Below, piece after piece: positions 1-11,599 of a stretch of 64,000 nucleotides of DNA; the first letter of the stretch is position 1; each line of letters begins with the position of its first letter. The stretch spans positions 62,001-126,000 of the forward strand of contig ML976759.1 in NCBI GenBank assembly GCA_010015655.1, in the 5' to 3' direction. Source of the DNA: Bimuria novae-zelandiae CBS 107.79 (lineage: Eukaryota; Ascomycota; Dothideomycetes; Pleosporales; Didymosphaeriaceae). Below the pieces are notes generated by a model, which had not been told where the DNA came from, did not search any database, and was given only the letters and a program-made list of their open reading frames with translations. The position numbers and the translations under genes are program-made.

Positions 1-25
1 TAGATATAGATCTAATAAGAGGTAA

Positions 26-187
26 TGTAATAGGCTACGCCCAGTTATTGTCTTGGATCCTTAATCCTTAGTTATGCGAACCCTAGATATATAAGTTCGA
101 CGCCAAAAGCTTAACTTTAAACTTTTTGTTAAATTTATAAGTATTCTTTTAGCACCTTTAGCTCGTTAAATATCTAATTCTTTATAT
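26..187 (+). repeat. Left copy of a 160-bp direct repeat (LTR-like)
   Basis: A segment starting TGTAATAGGC is repeated in the same orientation at 10,078-10,237. Most differences between the copies are C/T or G/A transitions. The match fades after about 187. It may be one LTR of an old element, but no matching TSD or far end could be defined, so the LTR label is an inference. Confidence 0.6.
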
Positions 188-2199
188 TAAATTTAATTAC
201 TTCTACTCGTCGTCGGAAAAATAAATTTTAAATAAAATTATAAATTAAAGCTATAAAGTAGCACACAAAATTAAAGGACTTACGTAGATAAATACTATAA
301 AGGCGACGCTTAGACCTATAAGAAAATAGAACCCTCCCTAGTAAGTAATTAAAAAGGAGTTTAAATAGATACTTAATGCTAGCAAGACTATCGTTGCTAA
401 ATAAGGAAGTTATAAAAATAAAAATAAAACCTTTTACTATAGATTTATATTTTAGCGTAAATAATTATGCACAGCAAGCTATTAGCTTATAAAAAATAAT
501 AGTTAGGAAGATAAAAAGATAGTCTCCCTATTGTAGCTAAACTCTAGGTATTAGGAATTAACGAAAATAAAATATAATAATTTCTAAGTAAGATTAAAGT
601 ACTTATTAACCTCTAAGACCCCCTTTAAACTCTACTATAAAGAGTAAGAGTACTAAGTAAGGAAATAGTAAAAAGTGGCTAAGAATCCCTAATAATATAA
701 TAGTACTTTTAAAAGATAAGAGGTACGAATTAGTTATTAAAAGTAGACTAATAAGTAAAGCTACTAAAGAGATTAATAATAGAGGTTATTTTAAACTAAG
801 GAAGAAGCCTCCAACCTAAAATTCTTAATTTAGCCTACTTTAATAGTAATATAATATAAGCTCTTAGAAGATAAGGTCTACGTTAGAAATATATTTAAAT
901 ATATTAATAGTTAATTAACAAGACGTGTAGCGACGGTGGAAATTACGTACTTAAACTACTATCTAAAATACACTAAAACTAACCATTAGAAGTTACTAGA
1001 CTATAACTTTTATAACTACCGAGCTAAAGGAATCGTGCGTAACTATTTATTCATAATATAATAAGGAAACTAAAAGTTTCGTAACTTTAACTTTAACTTT
1101 AATAAATACGCTATAGAAGCTAAGGAGTATAATTTTAAAAAAATTAATAAATTTATACTTTTAAAGCATATATAATAACTTACAGGACTAAATAGTTATA
1201 GTATATATAGGCAATAATTAGAATCTATAAAAAGTCTAAAAAAGAGTTCATAAAATAAAAAAAAAAACCCCTTTTTAAAATAAATTATAATTACTAAAGT
1301 CCTCTACTAAGAGCGAGGCGCTGGATAAAATAAATTAAAAAATTACTTAAGCTAACTCTAAAAAGATATTTAATTAACAAAGCTAAGACAAAAGATACTA
1401 ATCGGCCGATAGAGCTATAAGATACAGGTCTAGTAATACCTAAAAATAAGACATGTAGGTGTCGTGCGAGGTAATAGAAACCCGTAAGAAGAATAGTTTT
1501 TATTTTTATTATAGAGATATAGGACACCGCATAGAGTAGTATAAACTTTATTTATAATAAAGCTAGTATAAGTTCGCGCCGCTGAACCTGCTAGTAAAAG
1601 ATTCTTTAATAAAGAGTTTAATATAGCCTTTATTAATTTATAAAACTAGATTTAGTTAGTGATAGTCACCGCTAGAAGGCAAAAGTAAGGAAAGAGTAGA
1701 AAATAACTTTTAATAACTTTTAAAGGCTATAGCTAGACTTAATACTAATAATTGTATACTTGTTTATTAATAACATTATATTTCTATTAATAATAGTTAA
1801 TTTAGGTTATTTAACCTTTAGATATATATTGAAAAACTTATAATGAAAGTCTATCTATAGCGTACAAACTTACCTTATTCATAAAAGATTAATAGTATTA
1901 CAAACATGCGACTCATCGTACGTAATATAGTCTAATTAGAAGTAAATATTAGTAATTATGTAAAACTAATATAATTATACGTCTTACTAAATAATAGGTT
2001 CTACGATTTAATTCTTAGCTTAATCTAATTAAAAAATAAGAAGATTAAACTAGCCTTAGTAAAAAAATTAATTTAAATTAGAAGTTTAGGTACTTATATT
2101 TGTTACTAAAAAGGTTTAAAAAACTATTAATAAAGCTTTAAGGAGCATTAGCTATAGCGTTTATAGCCCTAAATTAGCGTAATTAACGCTTAGGAAATA

Positions 2200-5100
2200 A
2201 GGCTAAGGTGTTTTCTATATTAATAAAGGATATATAGAAGGCGTTAATCCGTATGCTAAAGGTAAACCTATATAAGCTATTACCTAAAGAGTTTAAAGAC
2301 TTATAGCGTATTGTTTATAAGGAACAAGCTAAAAAGCCTCCCCTACACTATAGACCTAGTGTAGATCTTTTTATTCTTCTCGTGAAAAAAGATAGCGAGA
2401 CCCTAGAGATCCCCTATAGCCCTCTATTTAATATGTCTTGTAAAGAGTTACTTGTCCTTTAAAAAGGGCTTACTAAATACTTAGATAAAAACTTTTTTTA
2501 GGTAAGTAAGTCTAGCGCCGCTACCTTAGTATTAATTACTAAAAAACCTAATAAAGAAGTACAGTTCTGCGTTAATTACTTAGCTATTAACGCTATTTTG
2601 AAAAAAAAAAAACTAGTATTTTTTTTTATTTATTAGTAAGACCCTTTAGCTCCTCGCGAAATTAAATAGTTTGGTAAATTTAATATAATTTAAGCTTTTT
2701 ATAAGCTTTAAATAGCGAAAGGTAGGGAATAAAAAATTACGTTTAAAATCTATTTAAGTTTTTATAAGTAGCTAGTAGTTCCTTTTAGCCTAGCTTACAG
2801 TGCTAAGCATATTTTAGTAGTATATTAATTAGGTGCTAAAGAAGCATTTTAATAACTACTACTTAGCGTATATAAATAACGTTTTTATCTTCTCTAGTAG
2901 TAGCTAAACAGACCACGAAGAAAAATTACGTATTATAATTTAATAGTTAAAAGCTATAGGATTATATTTAAATATTAAAGTATCTAAGTTCTACGTTAAA
3001 AATACTAAGTACCTTAAATTCATTATAAAAGTTAATAAGGACGTAAGCATGGACCTAGATAAAATTTAAGTAATTTAAGAATAGAAGCTACGAACTTTAG
3101 TAAAAGAAGTTTAGAGCTTTATAGGCTTTATAAACCTTTATTAAAAATATATATAAAACTTCTCTAGCATAGTAAGCCACCTTATAAAGCTTATTAGTAA
3201 AGGAGTAGAATTTATCTAGGGATAAGAGTAGTAGTACATATTTAACTTTTTAAAAATAGCGTTTTATATAGATCCTGCGCTAGTCCGCTTTAATCCTAAA
3301 TAAGAATTAGTACTAGAAGTAGACACTTTTAGTTTGTTAATTAAAAGGTACATCTTTTAGTAGAATAATAATAATAAGATTCTGCGTCTAATAGCTTACT
3401 TCTCAGCGAAATATAGCCTAGTAGAATATAACTACGCTATTTTTAAATAAATAAATACTCGTAGTTACTAAATGCGTAGATAAATAGAATTATATATATT
3501 AAGTATTAAAGTACCTTACGGTCTATACTTATTATAAGAACCTTACGTATTCCGCTACTAAATAAAGGTTACATAAACGATACGTTAAGTAGGCGGATGT
3601 ACTTAGCTATATTAATATAATATTTATATATAAACTAGGGTTAGTAAACTCTAAGCCGAATACTCTTTCTTAAAGGGACTAAAATTTGCTTAATAATAGT
3701 AAAAATAATAAATTAAAGTCAAGGTACTTTACGCATTTTTAAAAGACTACTAAAAGAAATAGACTAAAATCTTTTATCTTATAAATACCTACTACTATAA
3801 AGAACCCTAGCTATATTAAAATAGACGAGGACCTAGTGCTTACTTACCTAACACGTCCTAAACTACTTATATTAACCTTTTAAGGAGGCGATAACCCTAC
3901 CAAACAATGCAAACCAGACTTTAATATTATATAATAAGAGGTAGGATATGATAAAGACAGTATGTATAGCGAAATGAAGGCCTATATTAACAACAGGCTT
4001 AAGAAGTTTAAACCTAGATAGAAGTTATCTATTAGTATTTTTGAATATAGTATAGATAACGAAGGGTACCTATACTATAAGTTAAGATAATATATACTAA
4101 AGGTAAAACTTTTATAAATAAAGCTAATAGCCGTCGCGTATAGTTTACTAGCTTTAAAATACTTAAGATAAGAAAACACTTATAAATTCGTTACTTAAGA
4201 CTACTTTTTCTTAAGGATATCTATGTCACGATGCCTATATATACTATCCTATGCCTTGTAACAATAGCTATCGTTACTCGTTCCTTTTGGGTATGTATGG
4301 CGGCGTGGTATAAGGCGACGTACATTATAGTCTAACTAAGTAAGATAGTATATTAAGCACTATAATATTTATAGAAGAACTAAATTATAAAGAAAAACGA
4401 AACAGGGCCTGCTAAAGTCCTTATTACTATCTAAATAAGGATAGAAGGATATTATAATAGACTTTATTACTACCCTACTTAAGAGCTATAACTACACGAA
4501 TATTATAATAATTATAAATAAACTAAGTAAGGATATTAAGTTTATTAGTCTCTTAAACTTTAATATACTTATAGTTGCAATAGTGTTTTTTTAATACTAA
4601 GTAATAAACTACTTCTTCCCTTCCTTTATTATATTCGACCGCAGGGAATAGTTTATAACCAAATTTTAAACTACGCTCTATACATAAGCATACATTAACT
4701 AAAGACTGTCTATAGTAAAGTAGCTAGAGATAGAAAGTAGATAGAATAAATAAAATCTATCTTTAACGCCTACCTCTAGGTATATTATAACTAGTAATAC
4801 GATAACTAGAAAAGTGGCTTCCTATAGCTTAGATAGCTATTAAAGGGCGAGAAGCTATATTAATAGTAGTTAGCCTATTTTTCTTATTTTATAGCTAGAA
4901 TATTAAACTAGTTAAGTACTTTAGGGTACGGAAATTCGCCTTAAAGCTTAGAACTAATGTAAAAAAGGCCGCAAAGATAAAAATAGAAAAGTTTAAGAAG
5001 ATTATTAACTTTACTTAGGTAAAAATAATAATAGCCTAATATGAATAAGAGTCCCTAGCAAACTATTAACGTAAAAACACTTGAATCTCTAAAAAAAAAT

Positions 5101-5470
5101 GAAATAAAATATAGCTAATGTATAAAAACTACCTTTAAAACTAGCGTCTTAGCAAGAAGCTTAACTAAAAGTAAAAAAGTATATTATAAAAAAGGTAATA
5201 AACTCTAACGTAGTAGAACTAGATGTCCTGCTAAGCATGCACCTAAGGTTCTACGTAAATAGGCTATAGTTAGCCTTATTAAATCCTCTCCTTAGCTAAA
5301 TTACTAATAACTCTTAGCCTAAAGCAATTATAATAAAAGAGGGAAAAGAAGAATATAGTATAATTAATATATATATAAAATATTAGTCCGATAGAGGTAA
5401 AAATGTAGAATACCTTGTGTAGTAAAAAACTACTTTTAAAGAACTTAAGAACTTTGTAAAAACCATAACT
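2200..5470 (+). mobile_element. Decayed Ty3/gypsy chromovirus pol relic
   Basis: Plus-strand translation across stops gives the pol domains in gypsy order. A reverse transcriptase lies at about 2,290-2,920, with SKSSAATLVLITKKP followed by FCVNY and later YINNVFIFS, a mutated YIDDVFIFS. An RNase H fragment LRLIAYFSAKYSLVEYNYAI lies at about 3,380-3,450. Integrase core fragments lie at about 4,600-4,920 (FPSFIIFDRREQF-like, then KWLPIA.IAIKGREA). A chromodomain-like stretch with VEYLV lies near 5,340-5,460. The order RT-RNaseH-INT-chromodomain is that of fungal chromoviruses. Every domain carries stops, so the element is dead. A purine-rich tract at about 5,765-5,815 could be its polypurine tract, but its LTRs were not delimited. 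Confidence 0.8.
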
Positions 5471-5859
5471 AAGCTACTACGTTTGACTATTAAGAGAAGT
5501 TTACTAAGCTATATTAAAATTATAATAGAATACTCTTAACGGGATTCTACTATAATATCTCCCAAATTAGCTTTTATTAGGGTCTAAAAGAGGCACTACG
5601 ATGCCTACCTCGCTAAGCTAAAAAACTTAATTATATCAAGATATCTAAGATAAAAGTGGGAATAATATTATTAAAAAATAAAATTAAGTATTACACAAGG
5701 CTAAGAATTAAGCTAAAAGGAAGTTAAGAAATAACCCTAAGGAATTAACTTAGGAAAATCTTAGAACTACTAGGGATAATAAGGGGAAGACAAGAAGGAG
5801 GGAGGAACTAGGCGAAAGGGGTATCTTTAGTTACTAAAGGAATAGTAAAATCCTCCCTA

Positions 5860-7140
5860 ATAACGTCTAGATCTTTTTCTTTACTATTTAATATATGTCA
5901 CAGAAGCTCGCTGTCTCCTGACTAAAACTTTATTATATAAGCTAGGATTAAGCCAAGTAGCTAAGTAGCTAAGTACGTAATCCCTCTAACTCTATAAATA
6001 GCTAGGCGTCTTAGTAGAACTTCTACTCCTTCATAGACTTTGTTTACAAGCTCCCTAATCGTTATGACTATGTGCTATAATATACTACTAAGGTTAAGAA
6101 AGCTATTATCCTCTCTACTTAAGTACTTCTTAATTATAATAGCCTAAAGTTACTAGCGTAAGCCTTAGTAAGCTTAAGTAAGTATATTAGCTCTCGCGAG
6201 GATATTGTTTATTACCTAAAAACTATCTATTATAATACTCTTATCTATTACTCTAAACTTGCTAGAGGGCTATATAATATTAGATTTAATAAATAGCTTT
6301 ATTATTTTAAAAAAAACTTATAGAAGGGTTCTTATACTGTTAATAAAATACCTTAAAGTTAGTAGTATAAACTTAAAGAAGGTTAAAAGTTTTTTAACTA
6401 TAATAGTAATACGCTCTAAAAGCTAAATAGACTTAAAAAATGGTAATAAGGCCTAAAGTAGTAGTAGTCTTACTTTTAAAGGAGGTGTAGTAATTAATAA
6501 TAGCGACCTTATAAGGAGAATAAAATATATTAAGATTTGTAAAAAATACTTTTTGCTCTTAGCTACTATTTAAACCCTTATTTATAAAATAGTCTATACT
6601 AATAATTATAATATTAGTAAACTCTTCGCGAAAAACTTTATTAAGGGTAAGCTAAATCTAAGTAGGAGAAGAAGTTAATAGAGCATATCTTAAAATTATC
6701 TAAAATAAGTTAGACTAAAGTATACTTGTCTAGTATAGCTAATAGGCTTATAGGTATAGTACTTTTTATAGGACACTATCTTCCCCGCTAGTACCTACTA
6801 ATAGACGCATTTATAGGTAATATAGTTAATATACTAGCGCTTAATTATCGCGCGTAGTAAAATTAGGCCTTAAAAGCTAAGCTTATTGAGTTAGTAGGTG
6901 CGCACACCTAGGCTAATAAAAAACTAAAAAGAAGGTTAAATGAGTAAAGAACTAAGTTAAAAAGTAAAAAAAGAAAAAAAAAGTATAAAAGAAAGTTTAA
7001 AACTTACTTTATATACTTTAAAAGGACTAAACTTTTTAATAAGTAAGCCAAGGGGAATTACGCTAGCGTTAAAAATGATAGCCTTATTTTTAAAGAGCTT
7101 AGTTTTTTTAAGTTAGTAACTAAGTAATTATAATAAGGAT
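5860..7140 (+). pseudogene. Unidentified decayed coding segment, probably transposon-derived
   Basis: After the gypsy relic there is about 1.2 kb in which plus-strand translation still shows long semi-open stretches. These include a Ser/Lys-rich N-terminal part near 5,930-6,150 and a very Lys/Arg-rich coiled-coil-like part near 6,880-7,020. Stops interrupt it throughout. The Fot1-type element at 7,281 is inserted just downstream, and similar Lys-rich, AT-rich sequence resumes after it at about 9,545. A decayed gag-like or other element ORF is possible, but no family motif was recognised. Confidence 0.35.
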
Positions 7141-7280
7141 AAATCTTTTTTTATTTTATTATTAAAATTAATAGTACGCCTATAATACTTAAGAGTCCTT
7201 ACTACGTAAGTGTGACGTAAAAGGCTATTTATTTTATTACAATAAGAAGAGATATTAAAATATAATTTTAAAAAAGACTA

Positions 7281-9539
7281 ACGTACTCTACAAGCGAGTG
7301 ACCGACACAAGCGAATGACTAGAAATACTAAGACCCTATTAAAACGTACTATCACCTATAGTATAACGCGATATCTTAACTACCTAATTAGTTACTAGAA
7401 TTAAAAGAGGCCTAATTATAGCTTATACTTTAAACTATTAAAGGAAACGCGCTACTCTTAATTCTATATACTATAGTAGTTTATAGCGTTACTAAAAGTA
7501 TACTAAAATAAAGACACGCTAGAGTTATCTTTTAACTTAATTATATACCTAACTTTATAAATCTCCTTCTAATAGAGGAGCAGGTAATTATTTAATATAT
7601 ATTTAATTTAAACACGCGAGGATTTCCGCCCCAGCTTATTATTATAAAAAAAAATATAGCTAATTCTTTACTAGCTAAGTAGCGCTATAATCCTATTAGT
7701 TAAAACTAGACTATAAACTTTATAAAATGCTAGCTAGTACTCTAAGTTAAGTTTAATTAAAAGTACGACTATAAGAGAGTCCTTTATAAGGATTCTAAGA
7801 TTATATAAGGCTAGTTCTAACTTATAGAGAATACTAAAGCCAAGTATAGTATCCTAAATAAAGATACTTATAACTTTAACAAGACTAGCTTTATAATAGG
7901 TGTAATATTAATAAGAGTAATTATTATAGGCTAAAAGCATTAAGACAGGCGAAAAGCATATAATAAGGTAATTAAAAGTAAACTATAATTATTTAGGACG
8001 TTAATACGATAGGCTAGGCTATTCCACTCTTTACTATCTTCTAGGGCAAGCACCACCTATCTATCTAGTACTAAGAAAAGGCTCTACTTTGCGACTAGAT
8101 TTTCGCAGTCTCTAAGGATAGCTAAATAATAAATAAGCTAAGTCTATAGTAGCTAAAGCACTTTAGCGTGTATATAAAAGAGCGTACTATTAGTAGCTAT
8201 TAACTACTTATTATTAATAGCTACGAAAGCTATAACTTACTTAAATTTTAGTAATACTATAAAGATAATAAGATTATTATTCTTTATATACCTCTATATG
8301 TATCGGCGCAGGTCACTCAAAGGATCGATGTTGGTGTATCTCCTAGCAGAGGCATGTGGGAGTGCGTGTATAAGAATGTAGCCTCGAATGAATTAAGTGC
8401 CTATAGGCCTGGTACGAAAGGATACGGAAAAGGTACTGAACTACAAAGGCCCCAAGCTCCTCTAAATACACCTCTTCCCAGATGGCTAGCTAGCACATAA
8501 CTGCCATAGGTTGACCGTCGGTCTGATGGATCCGAAATAGGTCCGAATCGGATTCGTAGTTCCCCATCGGTCTGATAGATCCGAAATTGGTCCGATACGG
8601 ATGAGTGTCGGTTTTCGGATGATCTCGAATCCTGTCTTGACTGGCCAAGGGTTCTCGTGTCGACGAGCGATTGTTCCTGTTACACTATATTCGTCGCACC
8701 TCCTATAGTTACTAGATATAGAGTGTTTCTCGCTATTAAAGAAGGCGTATAGGCGCTAAGCTAAGAATCTAATACGTAACTATATTACGTATATTACTAA
8801 AATTAAGTTCTTACCTTACTTTATTACTACTTTTAAGGCTATATTTACTTAAAGTAATATTTAAAAAAGTTTTTAAGGCGCTTGCCTTATTTCCTTTAAC
8901 TTAGAAATAGTAATATTAAAACTTAACGTCTATCTATATACGCTTTTACCTTATACTATACGTAATAGTGTCTAGTAGTTATAGACGCTTAGTAATACCT
9001 TAAAATTTAAGGCATAATTAACGCTAGTAAAGGGGAAGATTTAAAGGCACCTAAATAGTTTCTTAATAAGTATAGTTAAGGCCTTTAAAAATAATAAAAG
9101 GTATAGTAATAGTACCGTATAAGCTAGCATTAGCGTAAAAATAAATTACTAAGCCTTTAGCCACTAATAAGGCCACTACGCGATAAAAATTGCATGAAAG
9201 AAAGTAATTATAGTAAAAAGGATTTATTATAGCTACTAATAGCTAGTAACTAGCTACCCTAAAGGACTTAACAGCTCGTAGTAATAAAAAAAGATAAAAA
9301 GAGGGTACTCGCTAATAAAGGTAAATTAACTTAATAGTACTATAAATACTATAGTAAGGCTAGGCATAATTCACGCACGTGTAAAAAGAAGTAAAAGTTA
9401 ATTCTAAGTAGATTAGCCTATTATAATTTCTTATAACTATTTGCGCGCGTTCTTTACAGTTGTGTAGAGTGTAGATTTTAATAGGATCTTGGCATTTCTG
9501 GCCACTCGCTTGTGCCGGTCACTCGCTTGTGGAGTACGT
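7281..9539 (+). mobile_element. Fot1/pogo-type Tc1-mariner DNA transposon, decayed and interrupted
   Basis: Inverted terminal repeats of about 65 bp begin ACGTACTC[C/T]ACAAGCGAG at 7,281 and end as the reverse complement at 9,539. They are flanked by the dinucleotide TA at 7,279-7,280 and 9,540-9,541, the Tc1/mariner target duplication. Each end contains two tandem copies of a CAAGCGAGTG-type motif. Removing the 386-bp solo LTR and its 5-bp duplication leaves about 1.87 kb, the usual size of Fot1-like elements. The plus-strand transposase is readable through stops: EEQVIIQYIFNLNTRGFPPQ near 7,580, then KYDYKRVL and DTYNFNKTSFIIGVI near 7,870. After the LTR it resumes as LDIECFSLLKKAYRR near 8,715. 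These match the pogo/Fot DDE transposase, and both halves are RIP-damaged. Confidence 0.88.
8299..8684. repeat. Solo LTR inside the Fot1-type element
   Basis: A 386-bp segment starts TGTATCGG and ends GTTACA. It is flanked by a perfect 5-bp duplication, ctata, at 8,294-8,298 and 8,685-8,689. It splits the transposase exactly where a PPHSSHLLQPLD-type motif would continue, so the insertion is secondary. Its base composition is normal and it is not obviously RIP-damaged, unlike the host element. Inside it, a block beginning cggtctgat-gatccgaaat occurs twice, near 8,518 and 8,568. TG...CA ends with a 5-bp TSD indicate an LTR left by recombination, though a short non-LTR element cannot be excluded. 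Confidence 0.75.
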
Positions 9540-9711
9540 TAGGCTAAAAGCAAGATATTATAGTGCACGAAGTTAAAATAAGAAAGAAAAAAGTATAAAA
9601 GAGCAAAGTATAGAAGCTAGGCAAGAAGTAATTTTATATATATAAAAATAAGTAAACGTACTAGCACGAATACACCGCTATAGTAACTTGTCCGATTATA
9701 TGGCCTCTATC

Positions 9712-9897
9712 TGTTGTGGATATGAGGCTGGAGCACTCTCTCTTTTGTACTATTCTAAATAGGGCTAGCGCTGCAGCGGCACTTATTTAGAGCCTCGCAC
9801 ACATCTACATTCCAGACACAGACAGAACACGAACATTATTAATAAATCATCACAACCATCAATTCTCATCATTGCATTATCTCAAAGTGACAGAACA
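9712..9897. repeat. Second solo LTR (186 bp)
   Basis: The segment starts TGTTGTGGATATGAGG and ends CAGAACA, and is bracketed by the 5-bp direct repeat ctatc at 9,707-9,711 and 9,898-9,902. Its composition is ordinary while both flanks are AT-rich and RIP-like. The start resembles copia-type LTRs of fungi, which is a recollection and not a search result. Confidence 0.68.
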
Positions 9898-10077
9898 CTA
9901 TCAAATCTGACATAACTATTTATAGTAAGAATATAAAATTAGGTACGCAAGAATAGAACTAGTAAAAGATTTATAATAATAAGAGGATTATAAGTAAATA
10001 ATAAAATGATTACAAAGCGATATAGTAAGATAAGACGTAAAGATTCTTCTTTACTCCTAACAAAGGGAAGGGAGGTA

Positions 10078-10237
10078 TGTAATAGGCTATACTTAGTTAT
10101 TACCTTAAATTCTTAACCTTTAGTTATGCAAATCCTAAATATATAAGTTTAATGCCTAAGCTTAACTTTAGACTTTTTATTAAATTTATAAATATTCTTC
10201 TAGCACCTTTGGCTCCTTAAGCACTTAGTCCCTTATA
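10078..10237 (+). repeat. Right copy of the 160-bp direct repeat (LTR-like)
   Basis: This is the same repeat as at 26-187. It is preceded directly by the purine run aaagggaagggaggta, which looks like a polypurine tract, so this copy may be the start of a 3' LTR. The minus-strand gypsy element is inserted shortly after it, at 10,259. Sequence resuming at 15,444 may be the rest of the same LTR. Confidence 0.6.
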
Positions 10238-10258
10238 GGTAAAGGCTTAGTAACTTAT

Positions 10259-10710
10259 TGTTATGAGGCTCTCACACCTTGTTCCGATCCGGGTTAGGGC
10301 GGTAAGGTATCGTGGTGCTTTACAGATTATTCAGTAGTACAAGTTGATGCGACACTTAGCGCGGCTAGATAATCTAATCTTATAATAAATAAGATAACTA
10401 TTAGTCTATATAGGAGAACGTACTCGCACAGAAGATATATAAGTTAACTACGAGGAAGGAAACAATAATAGGAAAGTCGCCACACTATATACTAGCCTAT
10501 TCCTTCTTTATAGTCCCGCCAAGGCCCTGTAGTCCCAGGGACTACGGTAGTCCCATAGGACTTCCCTTTATGCGGGACTTTGTTACGTAACTGCTAACTA
10601 AGCTACCCCGCGCCCCGTTAGGCCCCGTTAACTCTACTACTTTGTTAATAATTACTCTCTTGGCGTAATTATCTGGCTTCTTTATCCTTATAGGGTTCGT
10701 GGTCGTAACA
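10259..10710 (-). repeat. 3' LTR of the minus-strand gypsy element
   Basis: This 452-bp LTR has TG...CA ends. It is 18 bp longer than its partner because it keeps an extra gggactacggtagtccca-type segment near 10,535. Differences from the other LTR are almost all transitions, and they occur in both directions. Confidence 0.92.
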
Positions 10711-10724
10711 CTATCCCCCTCTTT
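10711..10724 (-). other. Polypurine tract of the gypsy element
   Basis: On the minus strand the sequence aaagagggggatag directly precedes the 3' LTR, where plus-strand DNA synthesis would be primed. Confidence 0.75.
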
Positions 10725-11059
10725 AAGGTTATCGTCTCGATACCTTGCTTCGTGTAGTTTTTTAATTAGCAGCGGAGCTATCTGCTTGCTAATCTAGATA
10801 CGGTTTCGATAGTCCCGTGCCGTCGATTTCGTGGCTTAGTGGAGATTATACGCTTGGCGATCCTTGTCCTTAAGCCTACCGTAATTCTGTATCTCTTTTA
10901 TAGCTAGCCTATAATAGGTAAGATCTGCGCGCCGTGCTTCTAGTGCTAGCGCGAGTTATGTCTTATTATAGCAAAGGGTTCTGTCCTTCGCGTAGGTTAG
11001 GATTATAATATAGTTACTTCTATTATCTTCTTCTATAAGATCTAAACGCCTACTAAGTG

Positions 11060-11480
11060 CGTTTGCTACGGCGTTCGAGTTGCCAGGTAAATGGGTGATG
11101 CGGAAGTCGAATTCCGCCATCTATTCTAACTATCTAGCCTATTATTAATTAAGCTTCTTTGTGGTTGTAAAGCGCGTGAGATTAAGGTAATCTAAAAAGA
11201 TCTCTATCTAGTGCTTTACTCCTTTAAGCTGCGCTTCCTATTACTTAAAATAGTTAATAATTGCGAGTAACTCCTTATCGTAAATCTTATAATTTAGTTT
11301 TACTCCTGAGAGCTTGCGTGCGTAATAGAAGACAGGTCTCTATTTGCCGTCGTTGCACTCTTGTAATAATACGGCCCCTAGCGCATAGTCTAATGCATCC
11401 GTGTAGATGCGATGTCGCCGCTCTAGGTCGTATATTTATAGTAGGGGTGCCATTAGGAATAGGCGTTTAAGCTGCTTAAA
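11060..11480 (-). pseudogene. RNase H and connection region of the gypsy element (relic)
   Basis: Minus-strand translation gives TDALDYALGAVLQECNDG, then PVFYYARKLSGVKLNYKIYDKELLAI at about 11,430-11,240, which is the gypsy RNase H fold with its first Asp and the DKELLAI block. It is followed by EFDFRITHLPGNSNAV and ANALSRR at about 11,130-11,050, the conserved end of the RNase H/connection region. Stop codons interrupt the frame. What should follow is integrase, but the LTR comes instead. Confidence 0.8.
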
Positions 11481-11599
11481 AGCCGCTATTTCTGCCTTTT
11501 GTAAAGGTCACCATTTCCCTATCTTTATAAGTTCTATTAACAGAGTGGTCGTCTTTAAGTAGTTCCTAATAAATTTGCGATAGAAGTTAGTAAAGCCTA

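Noticed and set aside
8299..8684. Interpretation as a MITE with TIRs
   Set aside because: The ends are TG...CA with a 5-bp TSD and only four or five bases of inverted similarity, which fits an LTR better than a DNA element.
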